A DNA stretch of 64,000 bases from Sisyra terminalis. Taxonomy: Eukaryota > Arthropoda > Insecta > Neuroptera > Sisyridae. The notes beneath the pieces were generated by a model. It did no database searches and was not told where the DNA came from. It saw only the letters and a program-made list of their open reading frames with translations. Position numbers and translations under genes: made by a program. Position 1 is the first letter of the stretch, and each line of letters starts with the position of its first letter. Positions 10,958 to 22,504 of the stretch are shown piece by piece. The stretch covers positions 28,520,001 to 28,584,000 of the forward strand of contig OY292278.1 in the NCBI GenBank assembly GCA_958496175.1. Direction: 5' to 3'.

Positions 10958-12680
10958 CACCCAGTATCAAATGCAAGTCTGTAATTAATTCTATTTTTTT
11001 TTTTATATTTTTCTTAAAAAATAATTTTGATCATTAATTTCACTATATAATTGGAAACTTTTATGGTAAATTATAAAAAAAATAGTTTAAAAATTTTTTC
11101 CATCAAATTTTACGGTTTCAGGTTATAACCGCCGTTTTCTCAAATACGTTTCCTCATTAATCTTTTTTTCGAGTTTTTCCCCAATGACTTTTCCCATACA
11201 AAATTTTTATACGAATTAATAATTTTTTATGTATTGTACCTTCTTCATTCGCTTAAACCGGAATAACTTGATTTCCTACTACGTAATTCGAATTATTCAT
11301 TTCACTATTACGAAAATATCAATTTTTGCTCAAATCTTTCTTTATATTCTCTCGTTCTTTATAATACAACAATCTTTGCTTTAAAGTTCCCTTTGTAAAT
11401 CAAATATGAGAATTAAATGGTGCGGAAATTTCATACGGAGAAACGATTTTCAGGGTGAAAATTATTTGAAGAGGTTATCAGTCGGGAAAATTATCGGAAA
11501 CAAAACTTAATATATTTTAAATAAAAACAAATATTTCCTGCTTTCTTTTGTCGATTTTTTTTAAAATATGGAGGAAAAATGAAAGTTCGAATTAAGTTCC
11601 TTTGCGTAACTAAAAGTTATTGAAATAAAGCTGTTGTAGATTCAATTTTATTCAATTTATTTTTTCTTTTCGATACTTTTTCTTTTCAATAGAATTATCA
11701 TATACCTACGTAGGTAGGAATAAACTCCAACTTCGCTTTCAATAAGCACAACAGAATTGAAACATTATTCTTTTAATAATATTTCCCATGGAATAATGTT
11801 CTTCCTACAAATTGAAACAACATGCTTTGTAGAAATCTAACAACTTGGAGCTTAAAAAACTTTACTTTTCATATTTCAACAAAATCGAAATGATAATTCC
11901 AAAGAAACAAAACATTTTCTCTAGTAACAGTGGACGATTCCTCAGTTCAAAGAATTTATAAGAATTACTCGTGTAGGCGTTTTACGCGTGAATGACGCCA
12001 AATACACAAAAAGTGGAAAAAAAATCACCAACCAAAGCGATTTTCCCACATCGATGCAAAATTCTAGCAACTGTACCCTCATCCTACCGAGTAGAGCTTA
12101 AAACGGGCTGAAAAGATGGAACGAAACAGGGGTTGCATTCGATATTTCTTTGTCTGTTTCAATTTAATGTGATAAATGGAAATCGGAATAAAATAACATT
12201 ATTTCGAATGAAATTTCAGGTGAAGTTTAATGTCATATTTTCTTGATTTCAGTGGAAATTTTTTGTAGCCATTTTTATTTCTAGCGCAAAATACAAAATT
12301 CATGTTTTTATGGACTGAGGATAATTTTTTTTCACTTTAAGCTAAGATAAGGGATGAAATTGTTTGATTTTGGTGCGTTTCCTCTGGGCCTAATTATCAG
12401 TTCTTCGTTACTTGTGACGTGTTTGCTTTCCCAACCCTTGGGAGTTTATTTTTTAGCCAATAAAATTAGCTTATAATTAAAAAAAAAAGAAAATGAGACG
12501 CACTTTTGACGAAATTTTGCTTTTGATAGTTTCGTATTTACGTTTAATATAAAAACATCAAAAAATTATAAAATTTATCACTTTTCTAAGTTCCAAAAAT
12601 TGAAAAGTACCTACGGTATATTTTAAATTCTTAGGTACTATCGTAGTCTTCCAAAAAAAAAAATAGATTTTTCGATTTTT
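10958..12680. other. No gene recognised; mostly single-copy AT-rich DNA
   Basis: I found no repeat partner. The stretch 11930-12130 (with AATGACGCCAAATACAC and TACCGAGTAGAGC) is more balanced in composition and may be single-copy host DNA. No open frame of note. Confidence 0.35.
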
Positions 12681-12689
12681 AACCGAAGA

Positions 12690-14345
12690 AAAAATTCAAA
12701 AATTTTTATTCCAAAATTTGTAATGACACAAAAGTTAAGGACAAAGTAATAATTTTTTTATGAATTTGATAACGTTTGGGTTTCTACAGCAAAAATACCA
12801 TCAAAATTCAGGATGGTTCGTTAAGAAAAGGGAAAATAAGAAGAAAAAAACAATGATCATTTTTGAAACTTTTTGTCAAAATTGTTTCTTCAAATTAATG
12901 TTATCAAAGTTAAAGCCAATGCAATAGCATTATTTATAAATTTGGTGAAGTCTGGGTTCATACAGCAAGAGAACTATCAAAATCCAGGATAATTCGTTAA
13001 AAAAGAAAAACGGGAAGAAAAAGACAAAAAATATGGTTTTTGAAACTTTTGGTCAAAATTTAGTAACGTTTGAAAAATTAAAGCCAGTGTAATAGCAATT
13101 TTTATGAATTTAAGAAAGTTTCGCTTCCTACGCTAAAAGAACCATCAAATTCCAGAAAAGATTCGATAAAAAGGGAAAACGAGAAGAAAAATACAAACAA
13201 AATCGTTTTTGAGACTTTTCACTGTAATTGTTTTTTTCCAAAATTTGTAACTTTTGATAAATTAAGGCCAATGCAATAGCTTTATTTATGAATTTGGTAT
13301 AATTTAGGTTCTTACAGTAAAAAAACGACCAAAATTTAGGTTGATTTGATAAACACGAGCAGTAGTGAAATTATTTAAGAATTTGATCAAATTTGAGTTC
13401 CTACAGCTTCGATAACGGGATGTAACGGGAAAACGAAAAAAAAAAACGACAAAGAAGATCGTTTTTGAAACATTTTGACAATATGTTTTTTCCAAAATTT
13501 GTAACGTTAGAAAAATTTAAGCCAATGTAAAAGCAATATTTTTTGAATTTGGTAAAGTTTGGGTTTTTACAGAAAAAAATTATCAAAATTCAGGACGATT
13601 CGATGTAAAGGAAAACGAGATGATAAAGACAATGGATATCGCTTTTGAAACTTTTTGTCAAAAATTTGTAACGTTTGAATAATTAAAGCCAATGAACTGT
13701 TGGGTTCGTACAGTAAAAGAACCATAAAAATTCAGGACGATTTGATAAAAAAGGAAAACGAGAAGAAAAAGACAAAAACCATCATTTTTAAATTTTTTGT
13801 CAAAAATTTGTATCGTTTGAAAAATTAAAGACAATATTATAGCAATATTTATGAATATGATAAAGTTTGGGTTCTTACAGTGAAAGAACCAACAAAATTC
13901 AGGTTCATTCGTGAAAAAGAGGGAAAACGAGAGGAAAAAAATAACGAAATTCTTGTTCTAAAATTTTTGTTATATCTTACATAGCTCTAAAATTTTTAAT
14001 ATCATTTCGGCTGGTTGAGTAAATTAAATGAGTTCCCGAAAAAAGTGGACACTTCTTTGGGTTTTGGTATTTTTCTTTCAAAAGGAATTTAATACATTTT
14101 TATCGTAATACAGATTTTGTATAAGAAATTGTTTTTGAAACTTATGATCAAAAATATTCATTTTAAAAATTTGTATCGTAAGAAAAATTAAGGACAATGC
14201 AATAGCAATATTTATGAATTTGGTAGAATTTGAGCTTTTATAGCAAAAGAACCACCAAAATTCAAGTTGATTCTATAAGAGGGGAAAACGAGAGGAAAAA
14301 AATTACGAAAATCGTTTTTGAAACTTTTTGTGGTAACTTACATAA
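12690..14345. repeat. Diverged minisatellite array, unit about 145-185 bp
   Basis: About nine degenerate units follow each other. Each contains, in order, TTTTGAAACTTTTTGTC, a GTAACGTTTGAAAAATTAAAG-like block, GCCAATGCAATAGCA, TTTATGAATTTGGT, TTGGGTTCTTACAG, AAGAACCATCAAAATTC and GGGAAAACGAGAAG. Anchor blocks fall near 12720, 12900, 13063, 13248, 13501, 13668, 13811 and 14173. The last part has a larger unit that also carries GAGTTCCCGAAAAAAGTGG, seen near 14030 and again near 14430. Unit divergence indicates an old array. Confidence 0.8.
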
Positions 14346-15002
14346 TTTTGAAAGTTTTTATAACATTTTGGCTAGTTGAGTGCCAATTTACAGTTCAAGT
14401 AAAATGCAGCACCTTAAATTTAAATTGAATGAGCTCCCGAAAAAAGTGGACACTTGTTTGAGTCTTGGAAATTATTTCATATCTAATGGCATTTTATAGT
14501 AATACAAATTTTGTATAAGAGTTTAAAAATTCCCCTTAGATTTTTTTACATAGAAAATATCTATTTAAATGTCTCTTTTTTTTTGGTTAGACTAGAATAG
14601 TACCTTTTAAGAAATTAAATTTATAATCCTTTTTAAGAAAGTTGGACTACTTTTTTCTTGGTTTATTTTTTTAATTAGATCATTTTTTTTAGAGAAAAAA
14701 AAATTTAATTAAGAAGAGTTTTTGAAAAAATTTGAAAAATTTACCTGGTTATTTGGCTTAATGTGTTGATGGAAATTGACGGTGTGGTCTTTGGTGTGGA
14801 ATTTGGCGTTGGTGACGCGATTTAAAATCCAAATTTTCACACGTGAAAAAAAAAATTGAAAATTTTTCACTTTTAGTAAATTTTGAAAAAAAAAAGAAAA
14901 CGAAAATGAAGAGTCGAGAAAAAAGCGGAAATTTGGGTCGCGCGACGCTCGTGTGTGTCGGTGGTGCGACCAAACGGCTCGGTCGTTGGGGCCACAAGTG
15001 TC

Positions 15003-15037
15003 TCAGTTGGTCAATGATGCAAATGAAGAGTGGTCGT
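15003..15037 (+). promoter_or_regulatory. Inr + DPE core promoter, predicted start site 15005
   Basis: TCAGTT at 15003-15008 fits the arthropod initiator TCA(+1)KTY with A+1 at 15005. GGTCGT at 15032-15037 lies at exactly +28 to +33 and fits the DPE consensus RGWYVT at every position. That strict spacing is what a functional Inr-DPE pair requires. There is no TATA box at -31. Consensus matches of this length can arise by chance, but the spacing and GC-rich setting favour a real promoter. Confidence 0.5.
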
Positions 15038-15063
15038 GGTCGGTGGTGCGGTGGCAATAATGA

Positions 15064-15260
15064 GCTTTCGGAGCGTCGCGACGCCGATCAGGAGAGACGC
15101 GCGCGCCATACGAGTCGCTACAATATCCAACAACGAATGACTCTCCCGAAAGCTCCAACTCTGTGTTGAGCGGGAGAATTGCTCGCGACGACGTCGTCGT
15201 AAGGGATGCTGCTGTTGATGATGATTTCCCGCCGCTCCTGACGCCCAAGCTGGAGCTAGC

Positions 15261-15292
<32 letters not shown>

Positions 15293-15336
15293 CTGGTTGT
15301 ATTACGCAAAACGTCGTTGTCGAAGGGCCAAAGTGA
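15064..15336 (+). CDS. Candidate coding exon (start not visible), acidic
   Basis: The frame is open from just after TGA 15061-15063 to TGA 15334-15336 (90 codons). It reads like a real protein: an Arg-rich start, then YESLQYPTTNDSPESSNS, VLSGRIARDDVVVRDAAV, DDDFPPLLTPKLELA, ten Asp from (GAT)10, and SGCITQNVVVEGPK. No ATG exists in frame, so if real it needs an upstream spliced start or lies within a longer spliced frame. It lies just downstream of the Inr-DPE start. I do not recognise the protein. An acidic, Pro/Ser-containing segment would suit a regulatory protein, but that is guesswork. Confidence 0.35.
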
Positions 15337-15892
15337 TGCCAGAAGCTCACAGAGCTACACACCACTACATAGACAAACCCCCATATACGAAGCTTTTAGC
15401 TCATGACCGATTCCACAGGTTGTTCCGTTCCGCCCGGATAGACGTGCATCCCTCTCCAACCCCACCAACGACGTGTCCCTAGCCACGACTCAATCGAAGC
15501 GCATTTTCTTTTTCACAAGCAAACAAATTACAATTTTATAAATCACCTTCCACCCACATTTCCTCGTTCTACCCTCATCACACCCCTCTCACATTCCAAT
15601 TTCGAAAATAAAATAATCATCAACCTATTTTTGCTTCCAAAAAATTACATTATCGATTTAAGCTTTACATTTTAATAAACAAAAAAAAAATAATGAGTTC
15701 CCTTAAAAGAGCCCTTATTTGTACCATAATTTAAGACATATACCATTCTTTAAAGCTTACAGATTTCAAAGCAAACATTTCCCGTTTGAAAAGCGAAATG
15801 TAAACCAATGGTTTATAAGTAAATATTAGAAATAAAACCAATATACAAACAGAAGAAGAATATACAATTTTTAAAAAACGATTTCAATCATA

Positions 15893-16075
15893 TTGTTGAA
15901 GTTATACTTCTTTAGCAGCGTTATGAAAATTTATTTAGACTGAATTTTTAATAAAATGTGACGTCGTCGCTACAGTAGGAAGTTGCTCGCGAACAGTTAG
16001 TGAGAAAGTTCAATCGAGTGAAATTTGAACTAAATCAAGTTAGCACTACACTTTTGGAATTTTGAAAAAATAACT
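15893..16075 (+). repeat. R2 repeat, copy 2
   Basis: GAAGTTATACTTCTTTAGC, then GCGTTATGAAAA, GACTGAATTTTTAAT, AAAATGTGACG, ACAGTAGGAAGTTGCTCG and TTAGTGAGAAAG follow in the same order as at 56450-56650. It ends shortly before the TIR element at 16110. Confidence 0.65.
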
Positions 16076-17130
16076 ACGGATTATTTTGATGTTTTTTTTG
16101 TCGTTCTAGAGTAGGGTAGAGTAGGGCTTAAAGGTCCACCATGAGTATCTAAAATACTAGTGGCATATTGCTCTGTTTAACTATAATGGTAGGGATGAGG
16201 AAGTCTAAGAAGCATTTCGAGGCCACTCTGCCAGTTAAACTATATTACAGATAGGAGATCTACGACAGCACCTCGATATTTTTACGAGAGTAACATTTTT
16301 AATTATTACTCTTTTCGGTTTCCAGGAGTAATATTGCGTTGACTAGACTAAAACATAATTTTATCGCATATAAGATTTAGTGGTACTTCAAAATGTATTA
16401 TTAGTTTTTAGCTAATTGAAACAGTAAACTAGTTATAACCTTGTAAAAACACTTGAACGTAACTGGGGTTAAAAGGTCCACGTGGAACTTTTCCTTACCC
16501 AGCCACGTGAAGGTTGGATTTAACGCAATCTTTACAAGCAATGGGCCCATGAAAGCTGTAATTCTAACCGAAGGTTCGTTTACTTCCTTTATTATAATTG
16601 TGATTCAGGAAGCGATGAGATTAATTAAGCTAAGATAAAGGTATAAAAAAATATTACTTATGTTACAATTAATGGCAATCTATACTAATATATAAAATTC
16701 TTACGTCTGTCTGTACATTTCGATTTTGAACCCAATTTTAGGGTCAATATTTGTTTCAAGAGACCCTTATTCCAAATTTAACATTTTAAAATGTTTGTCT
16801 GTCTGTCTGTCTATGTGTCCCGATTTAACTAAAGAACGGAACAACCGAATTTAATGAAATTTGGTATTAAGATACAACACAATTTCCCACAGACTATAGG
16901 CTACTTATCATTCAAAAAAAATAATAAGGGAAGGTATTCCCTAGGGATGAAAACAGAAGTTTTTACACTAGACAGGTGAGTTATATATCATTGGAAAGGT
17001 AATTTAAAGTTAGAAAATAATCTGTAAAAATATTGTTAGTTCAACTGATAAAAAGCACATTAAATTCAATTTAAATTTTATAAAATTTCCTCTAAAATAT
17101 AAACCTTTATATATATATAACACATTGTTG

Positions 17131-17208
17131 ATGTTAATAGCGTAATGGCTTACGTGTCTGACAATCTAAAGCTCCTAATTATAAAGACGTGGGTTCAAAT
17201 CTTACAGT
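17131..17208 (+). ncRNA. tRNA-like segment inside the Helitron
   Basis: TAGCGTAATGG (17138-17148) fits a Pol III A box and GGTTCAAATC (17192-17201) fits a B box, 54 bp apart. GTGTCTGAC between them resembles the anticodon arm of arginine-type tRNAs, and a T run follows at 17213-17220. A T stem can be drawn (GTGGG with CTTAC, two wobbles) but the acceptor stem does not close. It is a decayed or captured tRNA or SINE head, not a working tRNA gene. Confidence 0.45.
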
Positions 17209-17296
17209 AATCTTTTTTTTTATCTTTTTTTTTACAAAATTGTTATAAATAGACCCTTAGAGTTGCTCAATAAGGAAATATTAACGAATAAAAGTA

Positions 17297-17336
17297 ATAG
17301 TATTAGTAGTAGTAGTAATAATAATAGTAATAAAAC
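17297..17336. repeat. TAG/TAA trinucleotide microsatellite
   Basis: Imperfect (TAG/TAA)n run inside the Helitron, centred on TTAGTAGTAGTAGTAAT. Confidence 0.6.
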
Positions 17337-19124
17337 TTAAAGTAAAGACGTTTTTAAAACCATGCATACATAAAATCCTGTATTTACATATCCCCTCTGA
17401 CTGATGAAATTTTAATATTCGAGGTATTCCTATTAAGAAGTAGACATCTGATAAGAATTATTTTTTTTGAAAACTCCTACCCTAAAAGAGTAAAAGACAT
17501 GTCTAAGTTTGTTTGAGAAAATGTAGAGTTAATCAACAATCGAAATTTTGAATTTAACAAGTGTAATTAATAAATAAATAATTAATTAATAATAAGTTTC
17601 TGTTTTTGTTATATCATTTTAACTACAGCATTTTAAATAACGTCATTTCGTTTAATTAATTTGAAAGTTTAGGTAGTAGGTACTTATACCAAATACCAAA
17701 GAGACAGTTTTTAATTTTTATTTGTTTTTCAACAATCAAACTTTTTTAAAATCGAATTTTTATGAACCAATGATTGTGACCTGGAGCAATTATTTAACAT
17801 TAAGGGAGCAAATTTTAGTAAAAATAAATAACTTAATAAAAATAAAATCTTCCAAACCAACTTTTCTTCGGTATTTAAAAAAATTTGAAAATCAATTATT
17901 GTTATTGAAAATAAATAAAATATTCGAATTTACTTCCACGCTTTCTATCTATTTCCAGCAATTTTGTATATACAACGTCAAAATGTGCGATATCGAATTA
18001 CTTTTTAGTCATGATAATCAAAATAAAGGTCATAATTCTTTTCGTCTTACATTGTATTTTACAATATAAATGCGTATTTGTGTCGATGAAATTTGGAAAG
18101 TGTTTTTCTTATACGATGCAGATATATAATAAGAAAGGTTTTTTGATAATTCCTCCTCTAAAAGAGTGAAAAATGGCGGCAAAGTTTGTACGGCATAACG
18201 TCTAATAAACAATCGAAATTTCAAATTTCATTATCAAGATATGTTCGTTATAGATGAAACGTTTTATCGCTTAAAATAAAACAATGTTGGTTTATTATTA
18301 GAAACAAAAACGTAGGATCTGCTTTAAAATTTAAACTCTAATACATATATCTAAAAAAGGTTAAGTTCATAAGTGAGCATTACGTTTTTTGGCTTTCACA
18401 TATTGTAAACCTGAAAATCCGATATACGTATTCACAAATAAATTTTCATATGCCACTACAAATAGCAAATCTAAAAAGAAAATATAACTACACCTACGTT
18501 ACGCACGCGAAGTCGCGGGGATCAGCTAGTATTATTATAAAGAAAAGAGTTTTATGTTATATTTAAAATGACTGTAATAAAATTTTCCAAATGAAAATCG
18601 ATAAATATTTCATTGATTCAAATACTGTTATTATTCATAACACCTGTTAAATACTGAAAATAAATACAGGACCTTTTTGCCCCTTAGCGATCCCATTTTC
18701 CCCATACTAAGGGGCAAAAAAAGGCAGACAAGGTCTAGAAAAAATGTAAAATGACAAACTTCTATATGGATGATTCCATTAAAAATTAAATATAACATGG
18801 CCAGATATTTGTTTGTTTAGTTAGGAATATATTTTTAAAATTGATAGGATTGGCTTTCACAATATAATACGGAATAGAAAAATTGGACCTTTAAACCCCA
18901 CCCTACCCTACTAAAATTTGGTAAACGGTTGACCCTAACGGCCATCTCTGCAACTACCCCCTAAGTTCAGTTATTGCGCGCTTGTAATTTTGCCGCTTTT
19001 ACGATGTTTTTGAGCTCTCCAAGCTCAAAAAAAAGCTGTTTGATACTTTTGAGTTCTTCTAGTCCAAAAGTCTGACAAAATTTTAACATTGATAAATATT
19101 TTATTTATTTTCTTTTTATTAGAA

Positions 19125-19221
19125 CTGACAAAATAATCATTACCTGATGATAACAGCCAAAAACTGTTGAAACGCGTTGTAATAAAGAAGAAATTGAGTC
19201 ACAGGACATATATTATTATTT
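19125..19221 (+). repeat. Single arm of palindromic family P12
   Basis: It contains CCTGATGATAACAGCC, AAAAACTGTTGAAACGCG and AATAAAGAAGAAATTGAG, then ACATATATTATTATTTATT. This matches the 3'-side arm of the complete elements at 44708-45050 and 57378-57675. The mirror arm and the GTGACTCGG tail are missing here. Confidence 0.65.
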
Positions 19222-19229
19222 ATTAAATT

Positions 19230-21145
19230 AAATACAGTCTAAAAAAAGTTTGATGAAACACGATTGTTTTCATTTTCAAACTGCTATAACTTTTAATTGA
19301 GTAAACCAATTTTTATGCGATTTACAGCAATCGATGCAGTTGTTTAAGTACTATGAACAATATGGTAACATAAATTGACCAGAGAAAAAAAAATAAAGTT
19401 TTTGTTAAGAAAATCAATTTTTTCGATTTTTTCAATTTTTTTCATTCACAATGTCTCACAAACGCATCAACCGATTTTGTCCCACTCAGCGGCAATCAAC
19501 GTGTTTTTTAATGTTAAGAGCTTGTTAGTTTATGGAATTGAGCCGTTTATTTTGAAAGTGGCTTAAGTCCATTTCAAGAACAATCTTTATATCCTTAATT
19601 TCTTATATCCTTAAAGTGTTATCATTTTTAACCATAGGAACATAAGATACTAAAGAGGAGCGAATAATTGGCATTTTTGTTAACAACTAAAATTAAATCA
19701 GTAATTTGTGAAAACTTAGCAGTTAAATTAACAAACTTTGTTCTAGTTACTAGAACAAGAATTACCATATAGACCGTCCTTAAGATGGACTTACGTCACT
19801 TTCAAAATAGACGACTCAATTGAATGATAGAGCCGTTTAAAAATTGTTCTAAAAAAATACTTTTGATTTTTTTTTGAGATTTCTTGGACACTTCCGGTCC
19901 GAATCGGTTCAAACTTTCAGGAATTCTAAGCTTGATAGAATTCTTTAGAACGCTACTTGTTTGGGTTGAATCGGTTAGGCCATTCAAAAATTATAAGAGG
20001 TTTACATACTTGCACACACATACATACAGACATAGTGACATCCTCACGGGATCTGTAAAAATAACTTCCAAGGACCTCAAAACGTCGAAATCTGATAAAA
20101 ACTCGATTTTTGAAAAACGGGGTAAAACCAATAAATTCCCAACCTTTGACAATTTTTAATTTTCTTAGGAGAAAACTATCAATATGAACACTAAATAGTA
20201 AATCATTACTATAAACTAAACATGAGAAAATTAAATTAATAATAGTAGTTACATTTAAAGTTAACATCTTTGTCTTAAGTTTAACGAGATTCAAAATGTT
20301 AATTGGAGAAGAAATTTTGAAAAAAACATTTTGTTTCGAAATCTTTTGTTAACGATATCTTCCGAACGAAGCAACCGATTTTCATACGGGTTGCGGCATT
20401 CGACGTAGTTTTTTAAGCACAATATAATCATTTTTTACAAAAAATACAGTCTGATGAAAATTGGAGAAGATATTTGGAAAAAACACTTTTCTGAGAATAT
20501 TCAAATTGCAATATGTCTCGAACGAATTAACCAATTGAGACGCGGTTAGCGGCATTTGATACAGTTGTTCAAGCTTAATAAAGCTATTTGAGTACAAAAA
20601 ATTGATTAAACGAAAACGTTGAAAGTTATTTTGAAAAACACATTTTAGCAAAGTTTTCGACAACGATATCTCTCGAACGAATCAACTGATCTCGATGCGG
20701 TTTGCGGCAATCGACATCGTTTATTTAGGTTAAGAGCTTAGGAGATTAGTTTCTGGAATCGATCGTTAGAACCGTTTCGAAGATGTATCAAAAAAACTAC
20801 ATTTAAAAAACTTTTTTTTGTCACTTTTTTGGCGATTTTTCGGAATCTATCTGTTTAAATCGATCTTAAAACTATAGAAAATCTAAGTTGAGTAAAGCCC
20901 TTTCGATTGCCGCCTACCGCGTTTCGATAGGTCAAACCGTTCAAATGTTATAATAGGTTTTCATAGAACCACACAGACATACATTCATACATGCGGCCAT
21001 CATCGCGGGAATAATCGGGGAAGCTTCCTAGGATCTTAAAACGTCGAGATCTAGAGACAATTCGATTTTCAAAAAACGGGGTTAAACCAATAACTTCCGG
21101 ATTTTCGGAAATTTATAATTTTCTTAACGAGAAGTTAAAAAATTT
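19230..21145. repeat. Composite of diverged repeats with a hairpin-like 3' end
   Basis: A block such as TATCTCTCGAACGAATCAAC, followed by GATGCGGTTTGCGGCAATCG and TTTAAGCTTAAGAGC-like sequence, recurs near 19290, 19446, 20344, 20512 and 20662. Two 3' modules (about 19860-20175 and 20800-21140) share CACACATACATACAGACAT-like text, AAAACGTCGA(A/G)ATCT, AAAAACGGGGT and a final TTTTCTTAACGAGAAG-type hairpin. The open frames here are shadows. The class is uncertain, possibly Helitron-related. Confidence 0.6.
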
Positions 21146-21179
21146 GGCGGTCGCATATTATCCATGAAAACCCTATGTA

Positions 21180-21690
21180 GTGCTAACTTGACGTTTTGAG
21201 CTTTTCTATAAATATTAAATTATAGAATTTTTTTTGCGCCATTAATTGGGGGATTTTTGTCATTCAAGAACTCCGAAAGAAAAATTTTCGTAGCCTGCAT
21301 ATTTTCCCGGATATAGTCATTGAAAAGAGACAGAAGACGTTCCAGATCGTAAAATTCAAATTTGTGAAAGAAAAAGATGAAAATCATTCGAATCAACAAG
21401 AAGTGCCTGGAATCTGGAAAGTTCCAGAATACGGTAAATACGTATATAAATAGGGCGATCGACCGATGCTAGGACTGCTACGATCAGTTAACAGTTACAA
21501 ATAAGTTACGACTAGTACAAGTTACAAAGTTCGAAATAAATCCCGACAACCCTTAAAATAATGGTTAAAATAAATAAATAAGTGTGTAATAATAAACATG
21601 TGTGTATTAAAATACATGGGGTTTTGGAATATGCCCTGAAACAAATCCTAACGAACCCGTCAAAGTAAATAATCTAATCGTAAAAATGTA
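21180..21690 (+). mobile_element. LTR-like segment (possible solo LTR)
   Basis: It contains a TATA-box-like TATAAATAGGGCG at 21445, an initiator-like TCAGTT with A at 21486 (about 41 bp downstream, longer than the usual ~31), and several AATAAA signals from 21535 on. This resembles the U3-R-U5 of an insect LTR retrotransposon. I could not find TG/CA ends with a target duplication, and there is no second LTR or pol gene nearby. Confidence 0.3.
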
Positions 21691-21964
21691 ACAAATTACG
21701 AAATTGGGTTAAGGAAGTAATGACACTGGTTTTATACTATTCAAATCACGTACGAATTTTTTTGAAAGAAAAGTTATTAAATTATTGTTTTGTTTTTTTT
21801 TCGTAAGAAAGTTCTCGACAGATAAAATGGAGATACTATTAATAAACAGTTCTCGAACCGTTCTAAATTTAAATATTTTCTGAATTGCGCAGGTAATTGT
21901 TGATTTTAACGATATTAATAGTTTATAACTACGAGTGAAATGCATGCGTATCCAGACATAATAT

Positions 21965-22504
21965 TTTTTATAAATATATATAAATCGGCCATCAGGATCT
22001 AGGTCCTATAATTCGATTTGATGACCAGAGCTGATGTGATGGAGATCACTCCCAGTGGACGAATCTCCCTATGCATCTATTTGATCACTAGGCACTTTTC
22101 TTTTTAGCCTTCTTTCATTTTTGTGCTCCAAAAGTGGCGGAATCAGGGGATTTGAGTGTTGACTCAACTTTCCAAAATGATTGGTGGTACATACGGTAAT
22201 GGAGTCGGTGACTGATGAGATGTGTAAGTCTCTTCGGAGAGTCTCATTGGTGACATACCATGGAGCATCTGCCAACTGCCCAAGTGCCCAGGAGGTTTAA
22301 ATGGTGCTGGAGGTACTGGGAGGCAATTACGGCGTCCTCGTGAGTAGCCATAATCACCGTATCGTCCGCGAATGTCCCCGTCAAGGTGTTATCTGTGGTA
22401 GGCAGATCCGAGGTGTATAATAAGTATAGTAGGGGCCCTAAAACACTACCTTGAGGTACTCCTGATTTAATCGGAAAGGAGTCAGAGCACTCATGGCCTA
22501 CTCT
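21965..22504 (-). mobile_element. 5'-truncated Jockey-like LINE with perfect 12-bp target duplication
   Basis: On the minus strand, 22504-22290 encodes part of a non-LTR reverse transcriptase palm: SGVPQGSVLGPLLYLLYTSD, then FADDTVIMATHEDAVIASQY (catalytic FADD). A frame change follows near 22290 and the C-terminus resumes (22275-22069) with ADAPWYVTNETLRRDLHISS and an Arg/Lys-rich ERRLKRK. RT residues normally between these parts are missing, so there is an internal deletion. The 3' end is A/T-rich (22000-21965). CAGACATAATAT flanks it at 21953-21964 and 22505-22516, marking one retroposition event. Confidence 0.85.

Larger units (their letters stand above)
14929..15490. promoter_or_regulatory. 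GC- and CpG-rich block, candidate promoter/first exon of a host gene
   Basis: This is the only strongly GC- and CpG-rich stretch in the window, dense in CG dinucleotides (GTCGCGCGACGCTCGTG near 14937 and GACGCGCGCGCC near 15096). No part repeats elsewhere. It holds an Inr-DPE pair on the plus strand, a (GAT)10 run at 15262-15291, and open frames on both strands. On the minus strand the same DNA reads as a serine-rich frame (15003-15365), so direction rests mainly on the promoter match. Confidence 0.55.
16679..18529 (+). mobile_element. Non-autonomous Helitron
   Basis: The 5' end reads TCTATACTAATATATAAAA followed by a GTCTGTCTGTAC block. The 3' end reads CGCGAAGTCGCGGGG then ATCAGCTAG. These fit the Helitron rules: 5' TC, 3' CTRR (here CTAG), a short GC hairpin (CGCGA-AG-TCGCG) just before the end, and insertion between A (16678) and T (18530). 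The sequence ends resemble those of many insect Helitrons. No Rep/helicase frame is present; the 115-codon frame at 17722-18069 is AT-rich and unconvincing. A related 5' fragment lies at 40512-40900. Confidence 0.85.
16110..18912. mobile_element. TIR transposon with AGTAGGGTAG ends, split by a Helitron
   Basis: The left end AGTAGGGTAGAGTAGGG followed by TTAAAGGTCCA is matched at the right by the complement AGTAGGGTAGGGTGGGG with TTTAAAGGTCCA. Internal copies of the GGTCCA block occur near 16465 (GGGGTTAAAAGGTCCAC) and near 18670 (GGACCTTTTTGCCCC). Without the Helitron the element is about 0.95 kb. It encodes no recognisable transposase (the 61-codon frame at 16453-16638 is not convincing), and I could not assign a clean target duplication. 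Confidence 0.65.

Noticed and set aside
12001..12130. Short mixed-composition stretch as an exon
   Set aside because: No open frame of useful length and no splice-like signals.
14758..15365. Minus-strand frames (Ser-rich 120 codons and Pro/Arg-rich 99 codons) as genes
   Set aside because: They are antisense to the promoter prediction, and the Ser run is only the complement of (GAT)10; kept as an alternative only.
17131..17208. Functional tRNA gene
   Set aside because: The acceptor stem does not pair and the anticodon region is too long; only box-like motifs and a weak T stem remain.
21180..21690. Complete LTR retrotransposon
   Set aside because: No second LTR, primer-binding site or gag/pol frame is present.
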